Shown here: positions 24,851-34,836 of the stretch, piece after piece
Layout of the letters: each line of letters starts with the position of its first letter
Numbering within the stretch: position 1 is the stretch's first letter
Program-made: the position numbers and the translations under genes
Origin: Caulobacterales bacterium
GTDB taxonomy: Bacteria; Pseudomonadota; Alphaproteobacteria; Caulobacterales; Aquidulcibacteraceae
NCBI GenBank assembly: GCA_017303355.1
Contig: JAFLCU010000017.1
Coordinates: 1-64,000, forward strand
Length of the DNA: 64,000 nucleotides
Direction: 5' to 3'
Notes under the pieces: generated by a model
What the model was told of the DNA's origin: nothing
What the model saw: only the letters and a program-made list of their open reading frames with translations
Databases searched by the model: none

Positions 24851-27800
24851 ATGCAAACAGCCCCGACCCCGCACCCGTCCGCCGCCATCGATTGGGACGC
24901 GCTCGACGCGTTGAAATATCAGGACGAAGATGCCGTTGTCGCGGCGCTCCTGGCGGAGCCGCCGCTCGATCCGGCCGCGCGCGCCAGCGTCAACGCCGAG
25001 GCCCGCGCGTTGGTGACGCGCGCCCGGGGGCTCAAGCGCCGCAAGGGCGTGATGGAGAGCTTCCTCGAGGAATTCGGCCTCTCCAACGCGGAAGGTTTGG
25101 CGCTGATGTGCTTGGCAGAAGCGCTGCTGCGGGTGCCGGATGAAGAAACCGCCGACAAGCTGATCGCCGAGAAGATCGCCACCGGCAAATGGGGCGAGCA
25201 TCTCGGCAAGTCGGATCATTGGCTGGTCAACGCCGGCACGTTCGGCCTGATGCTGACGGGCCGCATCGTCAATCTGCCGGACGAGATGAAGGGCGAGCCC
25301 GGTTCTGTGGTGGCGCGCCTGGTGCAGCGCGCTGGCGAACCCGTGGTGCGCGCGGGCGCGATGCAGGCGATGCGCATTCTGGGTGAGCAATTCGTGCTCG
25401 GCCGCAACATCGACGCGGCGCTGAAGCGCGGCGCCACCATGGTCCGCCAGGGGCTGGCCACGCGCTATTCGTTCGACATGCTGGGCGAGGGCGCGCGCAC
25501 CAATGAAGACGCAGAGCGCTATTTGCAGGCGTACGCCAACGCGATCGACGCCGTCGGCTCCGACGCCGGCGGCAAAGGCCCGCATGCGTCGAACGGCGTG
25601 TCGGTGAAGCTTTCGGCGCTGCATCCGCGTTACGAAGCGCGCCAGGAAGCGCGCGTGATGCGCGAGCTTTATCCGCGCATGCTGCGGCTCGCGGAAGCCG
25701 CCAAGAAATGGAACATCGGCCTCTCCATCGATGCCGAAGAGGCCGATCGCCTCGTGTTGTCGCTCAAGCTGTTCGAGAAGCTCGCGCTTGAGCCGTCGCT
25801 GAAGGATTGGCAAGGCCTCGGCATCGTCATTCAGGCCTACCAGAAGCGCACGCGCGTGTTGATCGAGCGTCTCGTCTCGCTTTCGCGCCGCCGCGGCACG
25901 CCGATCCAAGTGCGTCTCGTGAAGGGCGCGTATTGGGACGGCGAGGTGAAGCGCGCGCAGGTGATGGGCCGCCCCGATTTCCCGGTGTTCACCACCAAGG
26001 CCGCCACCGACGTGCACTATCTCGCCTGCGCGCGCGATCTTTTCCGCGCTGGCGATCACATCTTCCCGCAATTTGCGACGCACAACGCGCACACGGTCGC
26101 GGCCGTGCGCCGCTTGGCGCAAAGCGCTGGGCGCGATGCGTACGAGTTTCAGCGTTTGCATGGCATGGGCGAGGCGCTCTACGCCGCGCTCGAAACGCCG
26201 CTGCCGGTGCGTGTCTATGCGCCGGTGGGCGGGCATGAGGATCTGCTGCCGTATCTGGTCCGCCGCCTGCTGGAGAACGGCGCCAATACCAGCTTCGTGC
26301 ACTCCTTCCTTGATGACGACGTCTCGCCCGAGATCGTCGCCGCCGATCCGATCGCGACGCTGGAGGCCAATCCGCACCGCCATCGCCGCTTGCCGCCGCC
26401 GGCGCAACTTTATGGCGCGAGCCGCCGCAATTCGACGGGGCGCGATATTTCCATCGGCGCCGATCGCGACGCACTGGTCGCCGCGAAAGCCGTTCTCGCC
26501 GATCCGGCCAAGACGCCGTCCGCCGCCGAGGCGATCGAAACCGCGCGCGCGGCGTTTCCCGCTTGGAACGCCAAGGGTGGTGCTGCGCGCGGCGCCATCC
26601 TGCGCGGCATGGGCGACACGCTGCAGGCCAATCACGATGCACTCGTCGCGCTGATCGCGCGCGAAGCCGGGCGCGGCCTGCAGGATTGCATCGACGAGGT
26701 GCGCGAGGCGATCGATTTCTGCCGCTATTACGCCGCCGAAGCCGAGCGTCTGTTCGCGGGGCCGGTCGCGCTGCCGAGCCCGGCGGGCGAGACCGATCAT
26801 CTGGAGATGCATGGGCGCGGCGTGTTCGTGTGCATCAGCCCGTGGAATTTTCCGCTGGCGATTTTCACCGGCCAACTCGCCGCCGCACTCGCGGCCGGCA
26901 ACACTGTCGTCGCCAAGCCCGCCGAGCAAACGCCGCGCATCGCCGAAGCGGCGGTGAAGCTCTTCTACGAAGCGGGCTTGCCGCGCGAAGCGCTGGTGCT
27001 GGTGCAGGGCGCGGGCGAGGTCGGTTCGGCGCTGGTGGCGCATCCGCATGTTTCGGGCGTGGCCTTCACCGGCTCGACGGAAGTGGCGCGCATCATCAAT
27101 CGCACGCTTGCCGGCAAGGATGGCCCGATCGTGCCGTTGATCGCGGAAACGGGCGGCCTGAATGGCCTGTTCGTCGACACCACGGCGCTCAAGGAGCAGG
27201 TGGTGGATGACGTGATCGTCTCCGCCTTCAACTCCGCCGGCCAACGCTGCTCCAGCTTGCGCATTCTGTTCCTGCCGCACGAAACCGCGGACGAAGTGCT
27301 GGCGACGCTGCTGGGCGCGATGGACACGCTGGTGATCGGCGATCCCGCCGATCCGTTCACCGATATCGGTCCGATCATCGATGCGGAAGCCAAAGCCAAT
27401 CTCGATCGCCACGTGGAGCGGATGTCGAAGCAAGCGCGGCTGCTGAAGCAGATCGATGTGTCGAAGCTCGGCGGCAATTTCTTTGGGCCGGCCGTGATCG
27501 AGCTGAGCGGCCTGGACCAGATCGAGCGCGAAGTGTTCGGCCCTGTGCTGCACGTCGTGCGCTACGATCCGGCCGAGATCGCCAAGGTCGGCGCGGAACT
27601 CGCGGCGAAGGGGTATGGGCTCACGCTCGGCGTACACTCGCGGCTGGACAGCTTCGCCGAAGCCGTGATCACGGCCGTGCCCGCCGGCAATGTGTACGTG
27701 AACCGCACGATCGTCGGCGCCGTGGTCGGTGTGCAGCCGTTCGGCGGCGCGGGGCTTTCGGGCACCGGGCCGAAGGCGGGCGGGCCGAATTATCTGCCGC

Positions 27801-27874
27801 GCTTCGCTGAAGAGCGGGCCGTATCCGTCAACATCGCCGCGCAGGGCGGCGATCCGCATTTGCTGAATCTCTGA
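24851..27874 (+). CDS. putA: Bifunctional proline dehydrogenase / glutamate-semialdehyde dehydrogenase
   Basis: Short-form PutA of 1007 residues that oxidises proline to glutamate in two steps. The N-terminal half is the FAD-binding proline dehydrogenase barrel ([47 protein letters not shown]). The C-terminal half is the NAD-dependent aldehyde dehydrogenase ([25 protein letters not shown], and the catalytic Cys in NSAGQRCSS). There is no N-terminal ribbon-helix-helix domain, so unlike the enterobacterial protein it cannot repress its own gene. AAGGG precedes the ATG. The next gene begins 18 bases after the stop. Confidence 0.96.
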   Translation: MQTAPTPHPSAAIDWDALDALKYQDEDAVVAALLAEPPLDPAARASVNAEARALVTRARGLKRRKGVMESFLEEFGLSNAEGLALMCLAEALLRVPDEETADKLIAEKIATGKWGEHLGKSDHWLVNAGTFGLMLTGRIVNLPDEMKGEPGSVVARLVQRAGEPVVRAGAMQAMRILGEQFVLGRNIDAALKRGATMVRQGLATRYSFDMLGEGARTNEDAERYLQAYANAIDAVGSDAGGKGPHASNGVSVKLSALHPRYEARQEARVMRELYPRMLRLAEAAKKWNIGLSIDAEEADRLVLSLKLFEKLALEPSLKDWQGLGIVIQAYQKRTRVLIERLVSLSRRRGTPIQVRLVKGAYWDGEVKRAQVMGRPDFPVFTTKAATDVHYLACARDLFRAGDHIFPQFATHNAHTVAAVRRLAQSAGRDAYEFQRLHGMGEALYAALETPLPVRVYAPVGGHEDLLPYLVRRLLENGANTSFVHSFLDDDVSPEIVAADPIATLEANPHRHRRLPPPAQLYGASRRNSTGRDISIGADRDALVAAKAVLADPAKTPSAAEAIETARAAFPAWNAKGGAARGAILRGMGDTLQANHDALVALIAREAGRGLQDCIDEVREAIDFCRYYAAEAERLFAGPVALPSPAGETDHLEMHGRGVFVCISPWNFPLAIFTGQLAAALAAGNTVVAKPAEQTPRIAEAAVKLFYEAGLPREALVLVQGAGEVGSALVAHPHVSGVAFTGSTEVARIINRTLAGKDGPIVPLIAETGGLNGLFVDTTALKEQVVDDVIVSAFNSAGQRCSSLRILFLPHETADEVLATLLGAMDTLVIGDPADPFTDIGPIIDAEAKANLDRHVERMSKQARLLKQIDVSKLGGNFFGPAVIELSGLDQIEREVFGPVLHVVRYDPAEIAKVGAELAAKGYGLTLGVHSRLDSFAEAVITAVPAGNVYVNRTIVGAVVGVQPFGGAGLSGTGPKAGGPNYLPRFAEERAVSVNIAAQGGDPHLLNL

Positions 27875-27892
27875 ACCGCGCTACCACGAGCC

Positions 27893-28351
27893 ATGGCCGA
27901 TAACGTCACCCCGTTCCGCCGTCCGCCGCCAAGGCCCGCGCAACCGCAGCAAAGCGGCGGCCTGGGGCTGAAGACGCATCGCGGCAAAGTGGTGCTGGTG
28001 CATTTGCTGACGATCGCGGCGTTCGTCGCGAATTTCCTGTTGCGCACGCCGCCGCTTTCGTTCGTCGGCATGGTGTTCGGCATCGCCGCGGTTGCGCTCG
28101 CATATTCCAATCGCGGCCAGGCCATGCCGTGGGCGAACACGCATCACGAGCACGCGGTGCGCACGCTCATCATCGGCTGGGCGATCTGGGTGCTGGGCGG
28201 CGTGCTGCCGATGATTTATGGGCCGTTCGTGGTGGCCACGTTCTTCGTTCAGCTTGGCGCGGCGATTTGGGCGGTGTTGCGCGCGGTGATCGCGCTCGTG
28301 CTGGCGATCATGCGCAAGCCGATCCCCAACCCGCATGGCTGGCTGGTTTAG
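27893..28351 (+). CDS. Predicted inner-membrane protein
   Basis: A 152-residue protein with a Pro-rich cytoplasmic start (FRRPPPRPAQPQQ) and about four hydrophobic helices, ending in a short NPHGWLV tail. It loosely resembles small DUF4870-like membrane proteins, but I cannot assign it. It starts 18 bases after putA and may be co-transcribed with it. Its stop codon overlaps by four bases the stop of the convergent gene at 28,348. Confidence 0.7.
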   Translation: MADNVTPFRRPPPRPAQPQQSGGLGLKTHRGKVVLVHLLTIAAFVANFLLRTPPLSFVGMVFGIAAVALAYSNRGQAMPWANTHHEHAVRTLIIGWAIWVLGGVLPMIYGPFVVATFFVQLGAAIWAVLRAVIALVLAIMRKPIPNPHGWLV

Positions 28352-28662
28352 TTCGCGATCCGGCAGCCATAGTCCGGCTCGAACACGGCTTCGGCGCTGA
28401 TCGCGCCAAATAGCACGCTCGCCGTGACGCTATCGCCGCTTTGGACGACGCTCATCTGCTGGCGCACGTCTTCGGGAAAGTCGGCCATGCAGCTCTCCAT
28501 CGCGCGCCCGCTCACGTTCAGGCATGAGCATGTCTGCTTGGCCGCGTAGCCGGTGGCGATGCGGGCATAGGCGACCTGATCGCGCATCGCCCAGGCGCCG
28601 CCGGCGAGGCCCAGCACAATCACGGCAAGCACGCCTGCCAATATCCAGCGTTTGCGCGGCAC
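28348..28662 (-). CDS. Small membrane-anchored Cys-rich protein
   Basis: A 104-residue protein with one N-terminal membrane helix (ILAGVLAVIVLGLAGGAWAM) and a periplasmic part holding a tight cysteine motif, KQTCSCLNVSGRAMESCM, plus a final cysteine near the C-terminus (DYGCRIAN). The four cysteines suggest disulfides. It begins with GTG 8 bases after GGGGAG-type sequence and is divergent from the serine hydrolase gene 55 bases away. Such small proteins are, as I recall, often found next to secreted serine hydrolases; a partner role is a guess. Confidence 0.7.
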   Translation of the reverse strand: MPRKRWILAGVLAVIVLGLAGGAWAMRDQVAYARIATGYAAKQTCSCLNVSGRAMESCMADFPEDVRQQMSVVQSGDSVTASVLFGAISAEAVFEPDYGCRIAN

Positions 28663-28717
28663 CCGACGCTCCCCCTATGCTCCAGTCTTGAGCATAGCCG
28701 AGGCGAGGGGAGACGTC

Positions 28718-29872
28718 ATGCTGCGCGGTTTGATTGGGGCGGCGGCGTTGCTGTTTGCAACGGCGGCGCAGGCGCAGGAACTTTACCCGCTGCCGGCGCA
28801 GCCTGCCGGAATGGCCTGGCCGACGCGCGAATGGGCCGAAGCGCCGCTGCCGGCCGATGTCGATCGCGCCGCGTTCGATCTGGCCGTGACGGAAGCGTTC
28901 GCCGGCCCGCACCCGCTGCTCGGCGAAACCCGCGCCGTGGTGGTGATCCAGGGCGGCCAACTCGTGTTCGAGCGCTACGCCGATGGCTACACGCGCGATA
29001 CGAGGCTGAATTCATGGTCGATGGCCAAGTCGGTGACGCACGCACTCGTGGGCGCGGCGGTGCTGCAGAACCGGCTCAGCATCGACGCGCCAATGGGCAA
29101 TCCGCATTGGCGCGCCAGCGATCGCCGCGCCTCCATCACCTGGCGCCAATGGCTGAACATGGTCGACGGCCTCGATTATACCGAATCCTCCGCCAACATC
29201 GCCGAGGCCGGCAATGCGCGCATGCTGTTCGGCGAGGGGCGGCGCGACACGACGCGCTGGGGCGCTGGCCTGCCGCTGATCCACGATCCGGGCGCGCACT
29301 GGAATTATTCGTCCGCCGGCACGCTGCTGATCTCGGACGCGCTGACGCGTGTGCTCGTCCCCGATCCGCGCGACGCCAATGATCGCCGCGCACGCATGCG
29401 CGCCTGGATGAACACATCGCTCTTCCAAACCATTGGCTTCGATCCGGTGGTCGAGTTCGATCCGCAAGGCGTGTTCTATGGCAGCTCGCTGATCTGGGCG
29501 ACCGGCCGCGATTGGGCGCGCTTCGGCTATCTCTATCTGCGCGGCGGCGTGTGGGATGGACAGCGCGTGCTGCCCGAGGGCTGGGTCGATTTCGCCCGCA
29601 GCCCGGCCCCCGCGCAAAACACCGACATTTACGGCGCGCATTGGTGGCTGACGCCGCCGCACGGCGATGGCCGGCCGGCGCGCTCGCTGATCGTCGGCGA
29701 TGAGATGCGCGATGCGTTCTCGGCGCAGGGGTATGAAGGCCAGATCGTCGTTGTCGTGCCGTCCAAGGATCTGGTTATGGTGCGGCTGGGCCGTTTCGAT
29801 GGCGGCGCCGAGGCCTGGGATGCGCTGGGCGATTGGAGCACGCGCCTGATCGGGGCGTTCGGGGCGCGCTGA
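28718..29872 (+). CDS. Secreted serine hydrolase of the beta-lactamase/esterase family
   Basis: A 384-residue exported protein (signal peptide ending in ATAAQAQ) with the penicillin-binding-protein/class C beta-lactamase fold. The catalytic SXXK is present (WSMAKS), the second motif is Tyr-Ser-Ser (WNYSSAGT), and the third region is GYEGQIV, without a KTG. That pattern fits EstB-like esterases or D-aminopeptidase-like enzymes better than true beta-lactamases. GGGGAGA precedes the ATG. Substrate unknown. The gene is divergent from the small Cys-rich protein gene. Confidence 0.87.
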   Translation: MLRGLIGAAALLFATAAQAQELYPLPAQPAGMAWPTREWAEAPLPADVDRAAFDLAVTEAFAGPHPLLGETRAVVVIQGGQLVFERYADGYTRDTRLNSWSMAKSVTHALVGAAVLQNRLSIDAPMGNPHWRASDRRASITWRQWLNMVDGLDYTESSANIAEAGNARMLFGEGRRDTTRWGAGLPLIHDPGAHWNYSSAGTLLISDALTRVLVPDPRDANDRRARMRAWMNTSLFQTIGFDPVVEFDPQGVFYGSSLIWATGRDWARFGYLYLRGGVWDGQRVLPEGWVDFARSPAPAQNTDIYGAHWWLTPPHGDGRPARSLIVGDEMRDAFSAQGYEGQIVVVVPSKDLVMVRLGRFDGGAEAWDALGDWSTRLIGAFGAR

Positions 29873-29996
29873 GCTGAAGCGTCGCGCGGCCGAGGCGGCG
29901 CCCGCGTGCGCGAAACGCTTGCGGTTAAAGTGGATGTCGCGCCAAGTCCCCAGCAAGCGCGGCAATGATTCGCCGCGTTTTTAGGGGAGGCGTGCA

Positions 29997-30290
29997 ATGT
30001 CCCTGACAGAAGTCGAAGGTCGCGAAGTCAAAGTGCAATGCGCCAAGCTGCTGCGTGAAGCGGGCTTTGTGCGTCTGGCGGCCGAACTCGAGCATGGCTC
30101 GCTTTCCGCCCTCGGCAAGGACGAGCCGGTGTTTGTGCTCTGCGGGCGCGACCGTATCGCGCCGACCGCGATCAAGGCGTGGATCGAGGCCGCGCGGCTT
30201 TCAAACGTGCCGGATCACAAGCTTGAATCCGCGCACGAGGCGATCGAAGCGATCGAGGGCTGGCCGGGTTTCCGGCACTATCCCGATTAG
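29997..30290 (+). CDS. Small conserved hypothetical protein
   Basis: A 97-residue soluble protein with no recognised family. It is predicted to be mostly helical with a central strand pair (PVFVLCGRDRIAPTAIKAWIEAAR). GGGGAGG lies 6 bases before the ATG, which supports translation. The end of the gene overlaps by four bases the end of the convergent gene at 30,287. No signal peptide or membrane helix. Confidence 0.65.
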   Translation: MSLTEVEGREVKVQCAKLLREAGFVRLAAELEHGSLSALGKDEPVFVLCGRDRIAPTAIKAWIEAARLSNVPDHKLESAHEAIEAIEGWPGFRHYPD

Positions 30291-30640
30291 TGATAGACGC
30301 ACAGCTGCGCGTGCACGCGATCGAGGCCCGAGTATAGCGCCGGGCGCACGTCCGTATCGCTTCCGCGCGCGGCGGTGTGCGCCAGGCTGGTGAGCGCGTC
30401 GGCCGCGCTCAATTCGTGCTGATCATGCGCCAGCAAGGCCAGTGCGTTGGCGCGATCGGCGAAATCCCTTGCGGCGCCGCCGCGCGCATCAATCACACGC
30501 ATGCGTAATTGCCGCAACGCGGTCGGCAAGGGCGGCGGATTGGCGGCATGATTCACGCGCCGGCGTTCACTCAAGCGCAGCCCACTCGGCTTCACGCGCC
30601 GATCCGGTCCAAAATACCTCTCGTGATCAACCCACAGCAT
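30287..30640 (-). CDS. Hypothetical protein
   Basis: A 117-residue basic protein. The start WVDHERYFGPDRRVKPSGLRLSERRRVN resembles the Arg-rich entry strand of PilZ-like domains, but the glycine-containing PilZ core is absent, so I leave it unassigned. The rest is helical with an HDQHELSAADALTSLAHTA stretch. ATG 30,640 is used; a GTG at 30,649 is also in frame. No strong ribosome site. Coding is supported mainly by composition and by the tail-to-tail fit with the preceding gene. Confidence 0.5.
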   Translation of the reverse strand: MLWVDHERYFGPDRRVKPSGLRLSERRRVNHAANPPPLPTALRQLRMRVIDARGGAARDFADRANALALLAHDQHELSAADALTSLAHTAARGSDTDVRPALYSGLDRVHAQLCVYH

Positions 30641-30798
30641 CGTACCCACGTCGCCGCATCATGCGGCAGAGCTTTCTGCTCGCGTGCGATTTACACCAGC
30701 ATGCTTAGAGAAGCGTTCATGCCCATGAACAATGTGTAGTGAATACGCATTAGCGCTGTTCGCGCGCGTGTGCCGTTTCGGGACGTCTATCGTTTGCG

Positions 30799-31626
30799 TC
30801 AGATGTTGAGCATCGCGCGTATATCGTCGGGCGTCTTGCCGCTTTCGCGCAGCACCCGCAGCGTCGCGCTTTGATCGCGCTTGGCGAGACGCTTGCCATC
30901 TTCGCCCAGCACCAATCGATGATGCCGATATGTTGGCTGCGGCAGATCGAGCAGCTTTTGCAGCAGAACATGAAGGTGCGCGGCCTCGCGCAAGTCCGCG
31001 CCGCGGATCACTTGCGTGACGCCTTGCAACGCATCGTCCCAGACGCTGGCGAGATGATAGCTGGTCGGAAAATCCTTGCGCGCGAGAACGACATCGCCAT
31101 GCTTCTCCGGTTCGGCGCGCACCAGCCCCGTCTCGTCCTCGAACACCAGCGCGAAATAGGCAGGCCCCAGCACGCCGCGCGCCTTCTTCAGCGAGAGGCG
31201 CCACGCGAAGGCTTCGCCGGCTGCGAGTTTCGCCGCTTCTTCGTCAGCCGGAAGCTTCTCGCCGCGAAACACGTCCGCGCTTTCGCCGTGCGGCGCTGAG
31301 GCGATGGCTTCGGCGATCTCCTTGCGCGTACGGAAACAGCGATAGACGAGGTCGCGATCAATCAGGCGCTGCAGCACCGCCGCGTATTCGTCCATGTGCT
31401 CGGATTGGCGTCGCACGGGCTCTTCCCAGCTGATTTCGAGCCAAGCGAGGTCTTCGTGGATCGCCGCCTCGAACTCCGGCCGCGCGCGCGCCTGATCGAT
31501 ATCCTCAATGCGCAGCACAAAGCGCCCGCTTGCCGCGCGCGCGGCGTCAAACGCCGTCAGCGCCGAGAGCGCGTGCCCAAGGTGCAAATAGCCCGTCGGC
31601 GAGGGAGCAAAGCGCGTCGCATACAT
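30799..31626 (-). CDS. gluQ: Glutamyl-queuosine tRNA(Asp) synthetase
   Basis: GluQ-RS, a truncated glutamyl-tRNA synthetase paralogue of 275 residues that attaches glutamate to queuosine in tRNA(Asp). It has the class I catalytic core only: the HIGH-type motif in RFAPSPTGYLHLGHA and the KMSKS-like KRLAKRD, but no anticodon-binding domain, which separates it from GltX. LRIEDIDQARARPEF and the RGADLREAAHLH segment also fit. It is the first of three minus-strand genes; the secreted-protein gene ends 10 bases upstream. No dksA neighbour as in gammaproteobacteria. Confidence 0.93.
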   Translation of the reverse strand: MYATRFAPSPTGYLHLGHALSALTAFDAARAASGRFVLRIEDIDQARARPEFEAAIHEDLAWLEISWEEPVRRQSEHMDEYAAVLQRLIDRDLVYRCFRTRKEIAEAIASAPHGESADVFRGEKLPADEEAAKLAAGEAFAWRLSLKKARGVLGPAYFALVFEDETGLVRAEPEKHGDVVLARKDFPTSYHLASVWDDALQGVTQVIRGADLREAAHLHVLLQKLLDLPQPTYRHHRLVLGEDGKRLAKRDQSATLRVLRESGKTPDDIRAMLNI

Positions 31627-31635
31627 CGCGTCTGC

Positions 31636-32499
31636 TTATTGGCCCGGCGGTTGCGCCTGTCCATTGGGATCGCCGCTCGGATCGCCCTCGCGCGCTGGCG
31701 GCGCCGTGGGCGTCGATGTGGCGCGCTGTGTGGCGAGCCATGCTTGCACATCGCGCAGCACCGCGCGCGCCGCGTCGCGGCTGATCGCTTCAACGCGCGC
31801 TTCGCCTTCCACCGTCGGATTGGAGATCATGATGATCAGGTTTTCGCCAAGCGGCATCGGCATGCAGCGCCCGTCGCTCAAGCACGGCACGAGCAGCGGC
31901 TCGCGGCCTGGCCGCGCGCCGGCCTCGGAGATCACCAGCACATTGACCTCGACGGCGCCTTCGCCAATGCGGCCGCCTTCGAGCACGCGGCCCATGGTTG
32001 GGCCGCCGTAGCGGAACGACATTTGACGTGTTTCGCCTGGGGTGTCCGCCCATGCGCGCGGCGTCGGCAATTGCTCGGGTTGGCCGAGGATCCATTGATG
32101 CTCGTTGGCGCTGCGCACCGCGAACATGCGGTCGGCGGCGCCGTCATTGTCGGTATCCTCGAAGCACGTCGCGGGGGCTTGGGGTTCGGTGATCAGCGCG
32201 GCGGCCGCGGCGCTGGCCGCGCCCGCGCCGCAATAGACGTCGCCGCCGGCGCCCAGCGTCATGCGCTCAAGGATCATCTCGTTTGGAGCCATGTCCGTGA
32301 AGGTGCGGCGCGCGGGGCCTTGCATGGTGAGATCCAGGATCGGATCGCCGCGCGATACCTCGCGCGGGTAGCTCGCCGCCGCGTTGGGCGGCAGCGTCGG
32401 CGTCGTGTTTGGCAGCGGACGTGCGACGATGGTTTCGGTTTGCGCCACCGCGCTGGAGGCAAAGCCAAGCGCGAGAGCCGCGAGAACAAGCGAGCGCAT
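31636..32499 (-). CDS. Secreted hypothetical protein with DxDxDG motif (pair member 1)
   Basis: A 287-residue exported protein (signal peptide to about SSAVAQ), with a Pro-rich C-terminal tail. It contains CFEDTDNDGAADRMF, a calcium-loop-like aspartate motif, matched in the neighbouring gene product by CYLDTDDDGRLDLAK at a similar place, so the two look like diverged paralogues. No catalytic motif is recognised. It follows the second member by two bases (32,499/32,502), so the two are clearly co-transcribed. Confidence 0.72.
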   Translation of the reverse strand: MRSLVLAALALGFASSAVAQTETIVARPLPNTTPTLPPNAAASYPREVSRGDPILDLTMQGPARRTFTDMAPNEMILERMTLGAGGDVYCGAGAASAAAAALITEPQAPATCFEDTDNDGAADRMFAVRSANEHQWILGQPEQLPTPRAWADTPGETRQMSFRYGGPTMGRVLEGGRIGEGAVEVNVLVISEAGARPGREPLLVPCLSDGRCMPMPLGENLIIMISNPTVEGEARVEAISRDAARAVLRDVQAWLATQRATSTPTAPPAREGDPSGDPNGQAQPPGQ

Positions 32500-32501
32500 G
32501 A

Positions 32502-33326
32502 TTACCTCGGAATATAAACGGGAACGTAGGTGGTGCCGTAGGTGACCGTGCGCGTCATCTCCACGCGATCGATCTGCGCAGGCATCGCCTCAAGCACGCG
32601 ATAGCCGAGCTGTCCGCGCACGGCCGCGCCGCTGAACTCGACCAGCGCATCGCGCACGCGCAATTGCACGGGCGCGCCAGTGAATGGCGCCGACTGGCTG
32701 GAGCCTGTTACGGGAATGAAGCGATTTTCGACGATGTAGCCGAACTCAAGGCTGATGCGCCCGGGCGTGGTTTCGCCGCGCCGCGTGCGTGCTTCGGTGA
32801 GCGTGGCGCGTAAGCCTGCTTCGATCGCTGGGCCGTCGGCATAAGGTATGCGCGAATACGCGGCCGGAGATTCGAGCGGGCGCGTTTCGGCGCCTTCGGC
32901 GAAGATGAAGAACGGAATGCCTAGGAACGGCGCGCCAGAGGGCTTCGCCAGATCGAGGCGGCCATCATCGTCGGTGTCGAGATAGCAGGTGAGACGGTCG
33001 CCGAAGAAACCTTCGCGCAACGCGCAATAGGCCCATGAATCGTAATCATCATAGATGCCGAACAAACGCTCGCCGGCGGGAAAGCCTTCGCGCTGTCGGC
33101 CCGATTCGGAAGGCCGCGCGATCGGCGCCTGCAATTGCACCGCGCGGATCGTTGTGACGCGCTGGCGCTGGATGATCTGCTGGCGCTCCAAGACGACGCC
33201 TTCGCCGCCAGCCTGGGCGTCGTGGATCACGATCGGCGTGCTCTGCGCGCGCATCGTTTGCGCGGCCGCCTGCGCCGGCGCGAGCACGGCGAGCGCGTTC
33301 AATGCGGCGAATACCAGATTGCGCAT
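32502..33326 (-). CDS. Secreted hypothetical protein with DxDxDG motif (pair member 2)
   Basis: A 274-residue exported protein (signal peptide to about QAAAQ). The central region YCALREGFFGDRLTCYLDTDDDGRLDLAK pairs two cysteines with a calcium-loop-like aspartate cluster. A tyrosine-rich end (TYGTTYVPVYIPR) suggests beta structure. ATG 33,326 is chosen over the upstream in-frame start because GGGGAC precedes it and the signal peptide then begins at residue 1. Probably the first gene of a minus-strand operon with its paralogue and gluQ. Confidence 0.72.
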   Translation of the reverse strand: MRNLVFAALNALAVLAPAQAAAQTMRAQSTPIVIHDAQAGGEGVVLERQQIIQRQRVTTIRAVQLQAPIARPSESGRQREGFPAGERLFGIYDDYDSWAYCALREGFFGDRLTCYLDTDDDGRLDLAKPSGAPFLGIPFFIFAEGAETRPLESPAAYSRIPYADGPAIEAGLRATLTEARTRRGETTPGRISLEFGYIVENRFIPVTGSSQSAPFTGAPVQLRVRDALVEFSGAAVRGQLGYRVLEAMPAQIDRVEMTRTVTYGTTYVPVYIPR

Positions 33327-33420
33327 GCTGTCCCCTTTGCGCCGATTTTGCGCACCGCTCACGATGGACGCAACCGTAAATACGCCTGCATCCCGCCGCG
33401 CGTTTGGCTATGAAGGCGCC

Positions 33421-34095
33421 ATGACGATGTTCATCGATGGCCCGCGCGTTCCGCCGGCGCGTGGCGGCAAGCCGGATTCGCTCGTGGTGTTTCTCCACGG
33501 CTATGGCTCCAACGGCGCCGATCTCATCGAGTTCGCCTCGTTCTGGGCGCATGATCTGCCGGGTACGGCCTTCGTCTCGCCCAATGCGCCCGAGCCCGTG
33601 CCGCAGGCGCCCGGCGGCTATCAGTGGTTTCCCATCACCGAGCTTGATTCGCGCGCGATGGAGCAGGGCGTGCGCGCGGCGGCGCCGCTGCTTGATCGCT
33701 TCATTGATCGCGAATTGGAGCGTCACGGCCTCGACGCCAGCCGCCTCGCGCTGGTCGGCTTCAGCCAGGGCACGATGATGGCGCTGCACGTGGCGCTGCG
33801 GCGGCAAGCGCCAGTCGCCGCCGTGCTGGGCTTTTCGGGCGTGCTTGTCGGCGGGCATCGCTTGAAGGACGAGATGCGCGCCAAGCCGCCGATCCTGCTC
33901 ATTCACGGCGACCGCGATCCGATGATTCCGGTCCCCGCCATGTTCGACGCGGCCGAGGCGTTGGCGGCATCGGGACACGGCGCCCAATGGCACGTGTCCT
34001 ACGGCATACCGCATTCGATCGGCCCGGACGGCGTGGAACGCGGCGGCGCGTTTCTCGCCACCTACTTGAAAACGCCCAGGATTAGCGCCCGCTAG
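33421..34095 (+). CDS. Phospholipase/carboxylesterase-type alpha/beta hydrolase
   Basis: A 224-residue cytosolic esterase of the acyl-protein-thioesterase/YpfH-like group. The landmarks are LVVFLHGYGSNGADL (oxyanion hole), the nucleophile GFSQGTMMALH, the acidic residue in IHGDRDPMIPV and the histidine in GIPHSIG. The small size without a lid fits short-chain ester hydrolysis. The start ATG 33,421 is preferred; an upstream in-frame ATG at 33,364 would add 19 residues of poor quality. It is divergent from the secreted pair. Confidence 0.9.
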   Translation: MTMFIDGPRVPPARGGKPDSLVVFLHGYGSNGADLIEFASFWAHDLPGTAFVSPNAPEPVPQAPGGYQWFPITELDSRAMEQGVRAAAPLLDRFIDRELERHGLDASRLALVGFSQGTMMALHVALRRQAPVAAVLGFSGVLVGGHRLKDEMRAKPPILLIHGDRDPMIPVPAMFDAAEALAASGHGAQWHVSYGIPHSIGPDGVERGGAFLATYLKTPRISAR

Positions 34096-34275
34096 TGCGG
34101 TTTTCGCGCCACGCGGCGGCGCTGTCATGAAGCTGTCGCGCCAAATCAGCTAAAGCGCGTGTCGCGAACGCCGCGAGTCGTGGTAGCTTCGCGCCAGAAT
34201 AAGGAGCTTAGCCTTCAGTCTTCATAGCCTGATCCCCCACCAGATCCTTCAGCGGCTGCACTGGAGCGGCCGCCG

Positions 34276-34836
34276 ATGAATGTTTCCAGCGCTCCTCTCG
34301 CGGGTTTCCCGGCGCTGGTGTTAAACGCCGATTTCCGGCCGTTGTCGTATTACCCGCTTTCACTTTGGCCCTGGCAAGAAGCGGTGAAAGCCGTCTTCCT
34401 CGAGCGCGTCGATGTCGTGGCGCATTACGACCATGTGGTGCATTCGCCTTCGTTCGAGATGAAGCTGCCTTCGGTGATCTCGCTGCGCGATTACGTGGCG
34501 CAGGATCGCCCGCCGGCGTTCACGCGTTTCAACGTATTCCTGCGCGACGGCTTCGCCTGCCAATATTGCGGCACGGATCACGATCTCACATTCGACCATC
34601 TGATCCCGCGCTCACGCGGCGGACGCACGACATGGGAGAACATCGTCACCGCGTGCGCGCCGTGCAATTTGCGCAAGGGGGGAAAGATGCCGCAACACAG
34701 CGGCATGCGCCCACATCGCAAGCCGCGCCGGCCGACCATGCACGAGTTGCAACATGTCGGCCGCCGCTTCCCGCCGCATCACTTGCATGAAAGCTGGCTG
34801 GATTATTTGTACTGGGATGTCGAGTTGGACGCTTAG
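34276..34836 (+). CDS. HNH endonuclease
   Basis: A 186-residue HNH nuclease of a type common in alphaproteobacteria. The zinc-ribbon/HNH core reads FACQYCGTDHDLTFDHLIPRSRGGRTTWENIVTACAPCNLRKG, giving two CXXC pairs (CQYC, CAPC) and the catalytic His in FDHLIP. The N-terminal YYPLSLWPWQEAVKAVFLERVDVV is also a family hallmark. It is a chromosomal housekeeping-type copy rather than a mobile intron or phage enzyme, judging by its lack of mobile context. Its end overlaps the convergent small gene by 4 bases. The gap 34,096-34,275 shows nothing recognisable. Confidence 0.92.
   Translation: MNVSSAPLAGFPALVLNADFRPLSYYPLSLWPWQEAVKAVFLERVDVVAHYDHVVHSPSFEMKLPSVISLRDYVAQDRPPAFTRFNVFLRDGFACQYCGTDHDLTFDHLIPRSRGGRTTWENIVTACAPCNLRKGGKMPQHSGMRPHRKPRRPTMHELQHVGRRFPPHHLHESWLDYLYWDVELDA

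Noticed and set aside
24821..27859. Very long open frame (over 1000 codons) antisense to putA
   Set aside because: High-GC codon mirror of putA; its composition (Arg/His/Gln-rich, no domains) is that of a shadow frame, while the plus strand has all PutA motifs.
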